Source: Parastagonospora avenae f. sp. tritici 18332-5
Taxonomy: Eukaryota; Ascomycota; Dothideomycetes; Pleosporales; Phaeosphaeriaceae
DNA: 64,000 nucleotides
Assembly (NCBI GenBank): GCA_022559985.1
Contig: JAFJTR010000014.1
Coordinates: 372,001-436,000 of the forward strand
Reading direction: 5' to 3'
Positions within the stretch are counted from its first letter, which is position 1; each line of letters begins with the position of its first letter. This document shows, piece after piece, positions 21,725-31,796 of the stretch. Position numbers and translations under genes: made by a program. A model generated the notes under the pieces. It did not search any database. It was given only the letters and a program-made list of their open reading frames with translations, and had not been told where the DNA came from.

Positions 21725-22671
21725 ATGGGCAGCTTCGACCAAAGCAAGGCATACGCAGCACAGGAGACTGTAGGCCAGTTCTTCGATGATGGCCGTGAGG
21801 TAGAGCTTCTTCACTTTGTCTACGGACACAAGAACATCGAGAAAATACGCGGCTCGCCGCAGAATGTCCTGGCTGCTATTGACGAGTATGGACGGACAAA
21901 GAAGTATCTCATGAACGTTGGCGAGGACAAGGGGCGAATAGTCACAGATCTGATCGCAGAAGTGAAGCCGAAAACAATGGTATGAGCACCTCCAACTCCG
22001 ATTTCCAAATCTAATATACAACAGGTCGAGCTAGGCGGCTACGTAGGCTACTCATGCATCCTCTTCGGCGAAGCCATGCGGAAAGCAGGCGGACAGCGAT
22101 ACTTCAGCTTAGAGCGCGATCCCGCCTTCGCCGCCGTGATCATGTCCCTAGTCGATCTCGCGGGCCTCTTCGATACCGTCAAAGTGATCGTAGGCTCCAG
22201 CGACGAGTCAATAGCGCGCTTAACCTCCTCTGGCCAGCTCAAACACATCGACCTGATGTTCCTAGACCACTACAAGCCGGCCTACACTACAGACCTGAAG
22301 CTCTGCGAAGAGCTGGGCCTGATCACCAAGGGCTCGGTTCTGGCCGCCGATAATGTCATCAAGCCTGGAAACCCACCGTATTTGGAGTATGTACGGTCGA
22401 GTGTCGAGGAGAAGGTGAAGAAGGCGGAGATGGGTGGGGATAGCCATACCAATGGTATTGCGGAGACGAACGTCAAGATGTATGAGTCGCGGTATGGAAA
22501 GGCGAATTTCAGCAATAGCAAGGGGAACCCGAATCTGGTGTACGAGAGCAAGTTGAACAATAGCTATGAGCCGACGGGCGAGCCGGTAAGTCACTTCTAA
22601 GCTGCTTGGGATTTGAGATCATGGCTAACTTGAGGCAGGACGGAATCGAAATCACCAGATGCGTTGGTTAG
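21725..22671 (+). CDS. COMT-like SAM-dependent O-methyltransferase (probable 4-deoxygadusol step)
   Basis: A class I, Mg-dependent methyltransferase resembling catechol O-methyltransferase. Exons are 21725-21979, 22025-22585 and 22639-22671, with introns of 45 and 53 nt. The total is 849 nt, 282 aa; the last exon adds just ten residues (DGIEITRCVG). SAM motif I is VELGGYVGYS (made at the first splice join), followed by the SLERDP acidic loop. DLMFLDHYK carries the metal Asp and the catalytic Lys of the COMT type, and ADNVIKPGNPPY carries the second metal Asp-Asn pair. All key residues are present, so it should be active. It is divergent from the cyclase and followed by the ATP-grasp gene on the same strand. 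I infer that it methylates demethyl-4-deoxygadusol; an unrelated catechol substrate is the alternative. Confidence 0.88.
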
Positions 22672-23543
22672 AAGTTACACAAGAATCTCGGGAACGCATG
22701 TATTGTAGCGTTGGAGTTCGATGGCTCTTGTGCGGCGCACTTTGGGCGGAGCGCAGGACACATCATCACGGACTCAAGGAGAAGAGTATAAAGCTTGATA
22801 GCTCCATACTGCGACAATCAATACCCAGCATGCGGGGGTCACCCCACAATGCAGGTGTAGTCTTCTGTCTTATACTGATTCCGTGTCTTCCAAAATAAGA
22901 TCAGCTGCTATGAGAAAAGCGTATGTATCGCTTGCTCGCTGAAAACCACCATAAAACATGATGCACACTCTCCACGGCAGCCAGATTTCTGATAAGAACA
23001 AGCCTCGGTCGCCCCAATTTTTGCCCTCACCCACGAACACTCAAAACCCCACCAGTTTTCGTCTCTGTCATCGACCCTCGCATTCCAGCATATAGCGCCC
23101 CACTCACAAACAAACAACCCCACCCGTTGTCATCTCATTAGCAACACCACGCCCGCCGATTACGGCCAGGAACATTTGCAAACCTGCAGCTTGCATGAGT
23201 CCAACGAAATCTAGCTTACGCATGTTGCTCAGGGTCCACATTGGGATATGGTGGTGCAATGATGACGTTTAGACTAAAAAGATGCATGCGCGCTCCGGAG
23301 CAGCATTCCGTAGCACGAAACTTTGGGGAATGCACCAAGAAAGTACTTGATGGCGTGATTTGCGCAGACATCTCCGAAGGTAGCTGCTAGCTGCGTACGG
23401 GCAATCTTGTTTTCGTTTGGGCTTGTCTGGAATCGTTGTGTAGTGTAAGTGTGGGCAAGGAAGGGAGGGTTTACGACACGCGCAGGGAACGAAGTCACGT
23501 TTTTGAGCAGCGAGGTTTTATTGAAGAGTGAGATTTGCGAAGG
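22672..23543. other. Intergenic region between O-methyltransferase and ATP-grasp genes
   Basis: About 870 bases, the presumed promoter of the ATP-grasp gene. Frames on the minus strand here have no domain support. Confidence 0.55.
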
Positions 23544-25043
23544 ATGGGTGAGGTGATGGGTAGGAAGGCGAATGTGCCTTTTTACTACTCGCATTTCGGC
23601 AAGAATCTTCTGTTGCTGCTGCTCAGTCTAGTCACACTGCCTATCTCAGCTGCCATTGTCATCGTTAGCCTGGCAATATCGACGTTCAACGGCACACCTA
23701 AACCCGTGCAGAAAGATGCGTCGAGCAAGAGCAAGACGATACTCGTCACGGGCGTCTCCATGACCAAAGGCCTTACCATTGCTCGCAGTCTCGCTCAACA
23801 TACCCCCCACCGCATCATCGGCGCGGACATATCTTCGCTTTCTCCAGGTCGCTTTTCAAATTCGATAGCGAGATACTATCGCCTCGACACACCCCACGGC
23901 GACGATGCAGAACCCTATATCGACTCCCTGCTCTCCGTCATCCAGTCTGAGTCCGTGGATCTCTGGATCTCCTGCTCCTCGGTTGTCGCCGCCGTCGAAG
24001 ACGGCCAAGTCGTCCGCCTCGCCAAAGCCGGCGCAACGCAGCGCGGGCGCATCTTCGAAGCGATTCAATTCAGCGAAGACGTGGTGGAGAAGTTCCACTC
24101 CAAAGATAAATTCATCGACTACATTGCATCGCTGAATCTGGCGATTCCAGAGTCGCACCGCTGCACGTCCGGCGACGAAGCACTGGCTGTCCTCGTTCGC
24201 AAACCCAGCAAGAAAGCCGCGGGCAAAAAATTCCTCGCGAAGCCGATTGGCGTGGATGATCGCGCGCGCGCGGCGATGATGACGCTCCTGCCACTGCCCA
24301 GCGCGCGGGAAACCACCTCTTATATCAAATCATTGAACATATCACCTGCCAACCCCTTTCAACTCCAGCAATTCATCCAGGGGAAGGAATACTGCACGCA
24401 CGCGCTCGTCATCCGCGGACACGTCAAGGCATTCACATCCTGCCCGAGTTCCGAGTTGCTCATGCACTATGAGCCGCTGCCCGCGTATTCCACTTTATCC
24501 CAAGAAATGCTCAAGTTCACGGAGAAAGTGGCGCAGGACGGGGGGGACTCGTTTACGGGGCATTTGAGTTTCGACTTTCTTGTGCAGAATGACGAGGGTG
24601 GAAAGGTGTTGCTGTACCCGATCGAGAGTAACCCGCGCGCGCACACGGCTGTGGTGTTATTCGACGGCACGCCGGATATGGCAGATGCGTATCTCAGTGT
24701 GTTTAGAGATGCGATTACGGATTACAGCGTCGAGACGCCGGTGTATCCCGCGGCGCCGACGAGGAGTTATTTCTGGGCCGGGCATGATCTGGTCGAATTT
24801 GGTATTCTGCCAGTACTGGATGCGTTGAGTGGGCGGGGAGGGTGGCAGGAACTAATTGCTGGGATCAAGGCTTTGGGGTATCATCTCACGTATTGGAGAG
24901 ATGGGACGTTGACGATGCAGGACCCGGTGCCGTTCTTGGTGCTATATCATGCGTATTGGCCTGGGAAGTTTTTGGAGAGTTTGAGGAGAGGGAAGGCGTG
25001 GAGTCGGATTAATGTTAGTACGACAAAGATGTTTGACGGCTGA
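23544..25043 (+). CDS. ATP-grasp ligase with N-terminal membrane segment (probable mycosporine synthase)
   Basis: A single-exon gene of 499 aa from the ATG at 23544; the longer frame begins with TTG and is not used. Residues ~20-45 are strongly hydrophobic (NLLLLLLSLVTLPISAAIV), a likely membrane anchor. A pre-ATP-grasp domain follows (KTILVTGVSMTKGLTIARSL), then DKFIDYIASLNLAIPES, a Lys-containing KKFLAKPIGVDDR strand, the QQFIQGKEYCTHALV block, GHLSFDFLVQN and the metal-binding YPIESNPRAHTA loop. This matches ATP-grasp carboxylate-amine ligases, including the cyanobacterial enzyme that joins 4-deoxygadusol to glycine. Placement beside the cyclase and O-methyltransferase supports that role. 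The amino donor is unknown; fungi make several mycosporines. No NRPS or D-Ala ligase-like fourth gene is in the window. Confidence 0.85.
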   Translation: MGEVMGRKANVPFYYSHFGKNLLLLLLSLVTLPISAAIVIVSLAISTFNGTPKPVQKDASSKSKTILVTGVSMTKGLTIARSLAQHTPHRIIGADISSLSPGRFSNSIARYYRLDTPHGDDAEPYIDSLLSVIQSESVDLWISCSSVVAAVEDGQVVRLAKAGATQRGRIFEAIQFSEDVVEKFHSKDKFIDYIASLNLAIPESHRCTSGDEALAVLVRKPSKKAAGKKFLAKPIGVDDRARAAMMTLLPLPSARETTSYIKSLNISPANPFQLQQFIQGKEYCTHALVIRGHVKAFTSCPSSELLMHYEPLPAYSTLSQEMLKFTEKVAQDGGDSFTGHLSFDFLVQNDEGGKVLLYPIESNPRAHTAVVLFDGTPDMADAYLSVFRDAITDYSVETPVYPAAPTRSYFWAGHDLVEFGILPVLDALSGRGGWQELIAGIKALGYHLTYWRDGTLTMQDPVPFLVLYHAYWPGKFLESLRRGKAWSRINVSTTKMFDG

Positions 25044-25146
25044 ATGGAGTTGGTCGCATGTCTGAAATGATAGATCATACGACGGAAAAGAGGACAAGAG
25101 GGTGATGATAGAACTGGGTCTTGTTTGTATAGTAGATCCAATATAC

Positions 25147-27914
25147 TTAATCCACCATGATTACATCTCGGTTGAGGCCTATTTGTGACGTGCCGTTTGT
25201 GATGGCCTTGATATCACCGACTTCGTCCATCTCTCTGAGCGTGAAGTCGAGCAGATAGCTCTCGTCAACTAGCTCTTCCACCCTCTTGTAGTGCCTCTCG
25301 CTGTACGCTCGGATGGCATCAAAGACATCCTTCAAACTGCCCTTTGCACCAACCTTGCCTGCGGGTCTCAAGCCTGCCAATCTCGATGCTGGGTACGATT
25401 TGACAACTGTCCACAAGATCTTCTGTGCAATAGGTGCGGTCCGGACATTAGTGTTCCAATCGCGTAGGCGTAGGAGAAGCTTGTACAGCTGCTCGTCTGC
25501 AAGGTTGCCCAATACATCGTCGACGGCAGCAAGACCAGTCATGCTTCCCTCATCCGGCTTCTCAGTCTCGATCACACTCTTGAACAGTGAGAGCAAGCGG
25601 CCAGGCTGATCCATCTGTAGCGCAAGAACGATGGCCTCACGGTAGTTGCCCGCATACGCATAGTTCTGTAATTTCTGATCAAGTTCTACACGCTCCGTTT
25701 CAGCGGTTGTGGCGGCCTCTAGCGTCGCACTCGTCGTGTCCTGCCAGAAAGTGATGACACTGTCACCACCTCCCGAGACTAGTGCGCCTGTAGTAGGGTG
25801 TGACACTAGCGCCCATACACGATCGGTGTGGTTGTCGAGAGTTGACATGGTCTCGCCAGATTCCGAGTCCCAGACCTTGACGAGGCCATCTCCAGCTGCA
25901 GAAGCGACCTGTGGGCCTCGCTTGTCTCTCGCATCGACTGGCCGGTAAGGCAGCCAGGCAAGCTTCAAGACGCTGTTCGAATGACCCTCCAGGGTCAGAA
26001 GACAGCTGTAGTCTGCCAGACTCCAGATCTTGACTGTCTTGTCCCCACTTCCAGTAGCTATCAGGCCTTTACTGCCGGAGTTGGGCACCTGTGAGTTCTG
26101 TGGCGCGAATTTGACAGTCCACACACCACGACGATGGCCTCTGAGCACGCCAATAGCTTCACCTTCGGTAGCAGAATATATCTTGACTGTGCGATCTTGC
26201 GATGCCGATGCGAAAAGTGTTCCTGACGGGTCGATATCGATGGCGTTGATGTCCTTGTCGTGTGCTTTGCGTGTGTACTTGGCTCGTAGTTTCTGCTTCA
26301 TTTCCTTCGTGACGTCCCATCTCTTCACTGTCCGATCTTGCGATCCCGTAACGATGTACGCTGGAGGGTGTGATAGCGGGTCCAGGTATGCTGCTGAAGA
26401 CTCTTGTGGTACAGTGTGTGGCAATGCAATAGCTCCAAGGGATTCGGCATGACCAGTGAGGACAGCGGCACACGTGTATGAGTCGTTTTTGGGGTCCAAT
26501 CTCCACAACCGTGCTGTGTTGTCCTTCGCACCTGTCACGAGCCAGTGGCCCGACCAGTCCACATCCAAGCAAATGACGATATCCTCGTGGCCCTTCAACA
26601 ATCCCACATCTGCGCCAAAGTATCGTCCTTGAGTCGCATCACCCGCCACGGTGGATTCGTTGAGGGTCACTATTCGGATGTCCTCTGAGTTAGTGTTCAG
26701 AGCAAGCATGGACTTGTCCCGACCAACATATGCCATGTCAATGACTTCGTCATGCGTGCCGGAAACGCGTCGAAAGATAGATAGGGGCTCGAGAGTCTTG
26801 CTCGCTTCCACCGATTCGACTTCTGGTAGGGTGTGAAAGTTCAGGACCTGGTCTGCGTGTACGGAGATGAGGTACGGCAATGCAGCGTGATGCAGTACAT
26901 CGACAATCGCATCCGTCTCGAACCCAGCCTCTTGCTCTTGTGTGATTTCGCTTCCAGTGGCGACCGACCACAATCTCATGCAGCCGTTCTCGCCGCCAGA
27001 GTAGATGTAGTCGCCGCTACCAACGAAGCCCGCACTTTCTATCCCTTCCAGGGCTGCGATCGTCCGGGAGGCCTTCCATCGATCCGCGCTCCAGAGGATG
27101 ACAGTCTTGTCTCTGCTTCCAGACACAAGCATCTGTGTTTTGGGAGAGTATTGCAGCGAACGCACAACTGAGACATGAGAATCTAGGACTGCAGCGCTTT
27201 TGCGCTTGTGCAGATCCCAAACGCGAATCTTGCCGTCTTCCGCACCAGATGCTAGCCGGAACTCGATGTTGTGTTCTCTTGAGCCTGCCACATCCTGAGT
27301 CTCTTCTTGTTGTGACTTCGACCGCTTCCTCTTCTTGCTGTGGTCCGATGCATCCTCCTTTTGAGCTACTTCGACCTCGAAGAAATGCAATGCTGAAACT
27401 ACACCGCCGTGGCCATGGAAGGTATGCGTCGTGTATCCAGCGCGAATGTCCCAGACCTTGACGATGCCATCTGCGCCACCCGTAGCGACCAGTGTTCCGG
27501 TGCGGTCGACAGCCAAGGTTACGACAGGCGATGTGTGCGGTCGCACCGTCCGCAGGAGTTCGAGATGGAGGATATCTTCGTCGGTGTCTGAGGGAGCAAT
27601 GGAGTATATGTGCATGGACAGCGATCGCGAACAGATAATCAGATGCGACGCGGAAGGTGTCACTTGTCCAGTCAGATAGCGCGCCTTGAATACGAAGAAA
27701 GACACTCACAGGTCAAGGAAGTAATGGCCTCGCCATCGCCTTCCACTCTCCCTAGCTCCTTCCCGTTTGTGAGATCGGTGAAAAGCACATCCTCGCCCAA
27801 GCTTGCTGCCAGAATGCGCCCATCTTCGCTCAGCGACAAACTCCCACCAGAATAGATTGGCTGCAACGTGCGTCCAACCTCGTATGTAGTTTTTACGGCT
27901 GCTCTTTGCGCCAT
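25147..27914 (-). CDS. UTP13: U3 snoRNP protein Utp13 (WD40, SSU processome)
   Basis: A WD40 protein of the UTP-B complex, which binds the U3 snoRNP and the 35S pre-rRNA for 18S rRNA processing in the nucleolus. Two exons, 27914-27710 and 27662-25147, with a 47-nt intron, total 2721 nt and 906 aa. Exon 1 starts the first propeller (MAQRAAVKTTYEVGRTLQPI, DGRILAASLGEDV). At least ten WD units follow, such as GGADGIVKVWD, SGSRDKTVILWS, TGAKDNTARLWRL, TGSQDRTVKRWD, SASQDRTVKIYS, ATGSGDKTVKIWS and ASAAGDGLVKVWD, making two propellers. The C-terminal ~180 residues match the Utp13-specific helical domain (NYAYAGNYREAIVLALQMDQ, LADEQLYKLLLRLRDWNTN, KRVEELVDESYLLDF). A Lys/Arg/Ser-rich insert lies in one early blade. 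It is divergent from the next gene by 257 nt. Confidence 0.96.
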
Positions 27915-28171
27915 TGTGTGCAGAAGGTGTTTGCGCTTCGGCTGGGTCGATAGTCTTGAGAGTCGCGGGTGAAATTTTGGGAACTTTTCTTATCGATAAC
28001 TAGCGATCAGCAACGCGGGAAGGCACGCTCACGTCTGGGGAAGTCGCGCCTGTGGTCAAGCTGCAGCTCCAGCTCCAGTCCTCTCAGTCCAACCCACACT
28101 TTTCCTCGCGCAACAGGCCTTAATAGAAGGCAACTATCGCTTCTGCCCATAATGCTCATACATCACTAAAC

Positions 28172-30177
28172 ATGGGCCGTCAAGCCTACCTGGCGAAACT
28201 CGCTTTCGTTTGTCTCTCCCGCACTATGCACCGCAAATACACGGAGCTAACAAGTATACAGGGACGCTCGGCGTTCGAGCCTACACAGGAGATCATGCAG
28301 TCCGACAATTACATCCAAATTGATTCCTCTCAGGCAGATCTTCCTCAAGTATACCAGGATTTCAACGGCAACAATTATGTCCAACTGTACGATGAACGCG
28401 GCAATCCCATCAACCCACGCTCTCGCGAATATGGAAAGATATCCAGAAACGCCCAAAACGACGTTCTCGCTGCTGTTGGAGTTGTCGAGAGACGACAGTC
28501 GCCGGACGATGGGCTCCCTGGCTCTTATGAAGAGCGATTAGACGAGCTGGATGTCGAGGACACCATCGGCCTCGTGCTCGGAGCGACTTTCACCCTCTCC
28601 CAGAACCTATGCACTTGGTGGATAGGTACCATTCGAGATAGAATCCTGGTACGTCTTAATCATCTTGAGAATAAGACGCCTCGTTGACCAATCTAGACCT
28701 TCCGATTTCATGATACCATGCCGTTCGCACAGATAGTCGCCTTGGAGCATGCCATCTCGGGTCCTTCGATTGTGTATGCAAGTTTCGTGCCCACAATGGT
28801 CGCAGCTATCTCCGCGCAAACTGTAGTGTATAATGCCAACGTCTACCACCCAATCGCTCGCATGATCGACTTGACTCATGCCAGTACGAGAGTGCGCAAT
28901 CTGTACCGACTTTCCAAAAAAATCTTGGGTTCTGGGTTAGCATCTGTCGACACATTCACGAGGTCCATACTGACTCTGCAAGGCTCCGCTTGGCTCTTGA
29001 AGCATTTTTCTATCCGTTCTACTACCACGCAATTCTGCAAAGACTGGGCCTCATTCCAGCTCTCCCATACTTGCCGCACCGGAGTTCCCTGAATCCATTT
29101 TCAACATCGTCCCCCCTATGGCCATTTTCAGTGTATCATGATGCATTTGCATCCTTCACAGAGTTTACAAAAGCCGTTATCACTTCCCCCATGCTAGTCC
29201 TCTGTGGGGAGCATTTACTAGAGCGCTGGGTCTATGACATGATCAACGAGGCAGTAGACACGTCTGTTATCTGCCCTGACAACCCAGATATTGTCAGTGC
29301 TAGCACCGATGATAAGCACAGGATCATGACAGCGCTCGGCCTGCGTAGAAAATCCCCGCCCTTCGTTCGAGCAGTCATAGAACGGATGATGATGGCAATA
29401 GGCTGGGGAACAGCATCTAAGCTTGGAGAGACTGGATCACACCACCCGTCTGAAAGTGCACTACCCCGTAGGCTCGCAGAGGGACAGACTATCGAAATAG
29501 CCGGTACCACAATTGCCAATGTCACCCCACTGGACCTCACCGTTGCGCAACCGCCAAGTCTCGACGATGACGAAGTCCCAGGAGTGGACACCCTTGCCAT
29601 GTCCATATTAGCGGTCGATGAGATTGATCGTCCAACAACACCAATGACTCCTCCGGCATTGGAGCCACAGTACGACGACGACGATCCTAGAATTAGGATA
29701 ACTAGTCGAGAAGATGTGGTTGAGATGGAGGTACGGCTTCCGCAGCACATTTTGTCTGCGCACACAGAAGTCGCTGATGCTCTCGCTTCATCGCAGACGC
29801 AACGAGACTACGCCCTTGCTCGACGCGGTCGCCCGCATCACCGCGTTTCCCACCTCTCTCTTGAGGCCTCGGACAAGATTAGCCACATTCTGAAGTCCCA
29901 TCTCGTTGGGCTGGCGGTGCTGCCCTTCAAGATAGTTGCTTTGCGACTAGTTGCCTCTCACTATCTCTCTAGAAACGGTCGAGATGCAAATCTCTCTCGA
30001 GTTGTAGTCCCGCTGCCTCGGTTCCATGAGTTGAGCTGGCGATCTGTCGGTATCCAAGCATCACGTCTTGCACTCTGCAGTATGCTCCATCTGGCCGTGG
30101 ACCTTAGTCTTTGGGGAGCACAGTACACCACCTCTGTGTACGTTGGAAAAAACCTATTCGGGTGGGGCACTCTATGA
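28172..30177 (+). CDS. Conserved fungal hypothetical membrane-associated protein
   Basis: Rebuilt with four exons: 28172-28207, 28262-28648, 28697-28935 and 28983-30177 (introns 54, 48, 47 nt). The total is 1857 nt, 618 aa. The first intron is in frame; splicing it gives MGRQAYLAKLAFGRSAFEP, while the unspliced form adds 18 residues. I recognise no catalytic domain. The protein has acidic N-terminal segments and several hydrophobic helices, such as DTIGLVLGATFTLSQNLCTWW, the SIVYASFVPTMVAAISAQ helix and a C-terminal VGLAVLPFKIVALRLVASHY-like stretch. It ends with a Gly-rich region and SVYVGKNLFGWGTL. The middle is rich in Asp, Thr and Pro. It may reside in an organelle membrane. Its function is unknown. 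Confidence 0.75.
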
Positions 30178-31796
30178 GAACGTGCTACTCGGCGTGCGAC
30201 ATGGCTGTCAGCAGCAGCATTCCAGGCCTTCGCCATTGCCCCTCCGCGCGGGAGGCTAGTCCTCGCTTCCTGGAATGGCAGAACATTCATGCAGAGGCCT
30301 CGGAGTGGCACTGCCCGCGGTTTAACATGCATGGTGAAGTTCCGAAGGGCTTTTTCAAGGATGGTCTTCTCGTGGAATGTGCAATCGTGCACAGAATGCT
30401 CGCACTGCTTTTGCTGCTCAAACCAGCAATGCGCCGCGAACACGGTTCCATGACTGTTTTGCGCTACACGCGCACGCTACGGCTCGACTAAACACCCGCA
30501 ACTCTGTCTCAGCAACACATAGCTCAGACCGTTGGTTCTCAGTGGACTTACCAGCGGATGACAGCCGACGGCACGTGCGCCTCTTCACTACCCCCAGCGC
30601 GTTCGGCTGCTGTGATTGGCAATGGTAGATTCATAGCCAACAATCATCGACAGTGGCGTTGTGACTCGGAAATTACAGCAAGTTCCGCATGTGCGACGGG
30701 CCATGTGAAAGGGAACGGCCGACATGGTTCGAGGGGTTATGCATTTGCAGCTGCGATATGATATGGAAGCTCTGGCGCACGATACAAGACCCCGCAGCTT
30801 GAGCATTCCTGGCTCGGTTATGTTTTATGATCCGCAATTGCGTGCGAGATAGAGTGTCGCAATTCCTCGCGAAGCAATACAAGCGAGGCACTTGCAGCAC
30901 GGCGTTGCAGAAGGCAGCTGTCTTCCTGGCGAGGCTGAATAGCCGGACGCTACGCGAACGGGATAGCTAGGGCTAGGGTCGACTGGTCCGCGCATGTGCA
31001 GCGGCAAGCAGGGGCACGAGCCAGCATGGGGTGTGATGCCAGCTGCAAAGACGCAGAAGGGTGTGCATATCGCGGACCCCTTATGAAGCCGAAGAAGCAG
31101 TAGTCTGGTATCTTGGTGCGCGGTGAAGTTGCTTTTGTGCCTGCTCGTGCTCGTGCCGTCTCCGCCTCCACGTTCTCGCACCAGGGCGGCCCTTGCCATC
31201 GCCTCGCTCTCGCTGCTCGTGCTGCAGCTGCTTGCCGTCGTCCATCGCGCCTTTGCCGGTTCGGAGTGGTAAGACCCCTATACGGCCCCTGCTCGAGTCG
31301 TCGTTCCCCTGCACCCTCTCGGACGCTTGTTGGGCTACCTATCACCACTTTGGCAGCGCGGTCGCTCCTTTTACCTCCGCGAGGTTCTCTGGCCCAGAAA
31401 ACCTGTCAGGGCTGCCATCTGCACTGTCACTTCCGCCAGGCCCCAGTGTCTCCCCTTCAAACGTCGCCCTTCACCCCTCGCGCACGGCGAGCAGACTTCA
31501 AACCTGGTATCGCGTCTCCGCTCCACGCGCTTGTGTCCGCCTCCAAGGTCCCACCCAGCACCACTGACACGGCGGAGTTTGCCAACAGCCATACATCGTC
31601 CGACGCATCCCGGGATTCCGCCCCCGCATAACCTTCGAGTTTGGGACTTTTGACTACGGCACCGGCGAACGTGCAACGGACATGATTCCGGAGCCATAGG
31701 GACCCACAAGAACGAAAGGCTGCCGGGTCGGCAGCGCATCCTCTGCACCCTCAAAGCCAGCCCCAGCAACTGCACAGTCCGCAGCTGGGAGCAATC
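30178..31796. other. Intergenic region, 5' flank of the kinesin gene
   Basis: About 1.6 kb. The part from 31.1 kb on is C/T-rich, as in a long fungal promoter and 5' UTR. Overlapping frames of 100-170 aa on both strands (30111-31775) have Ser/Arg/Pro-biased compositions and no domain. None is called. Confidence 0.55.

Noticed and set aside
23535..23543. Earlier TTG start for the ATP-grasp gene
   Set aside because: TTG is not a normal fungal nuclear start; ATG at 23544 follows three codons later.
30111..31631. Several 100-170-aa frames upstream of the kinesin
   Set aside because: They overlap each other in different frames, lack domains, and lie in a C/T-rich promoter-like region.
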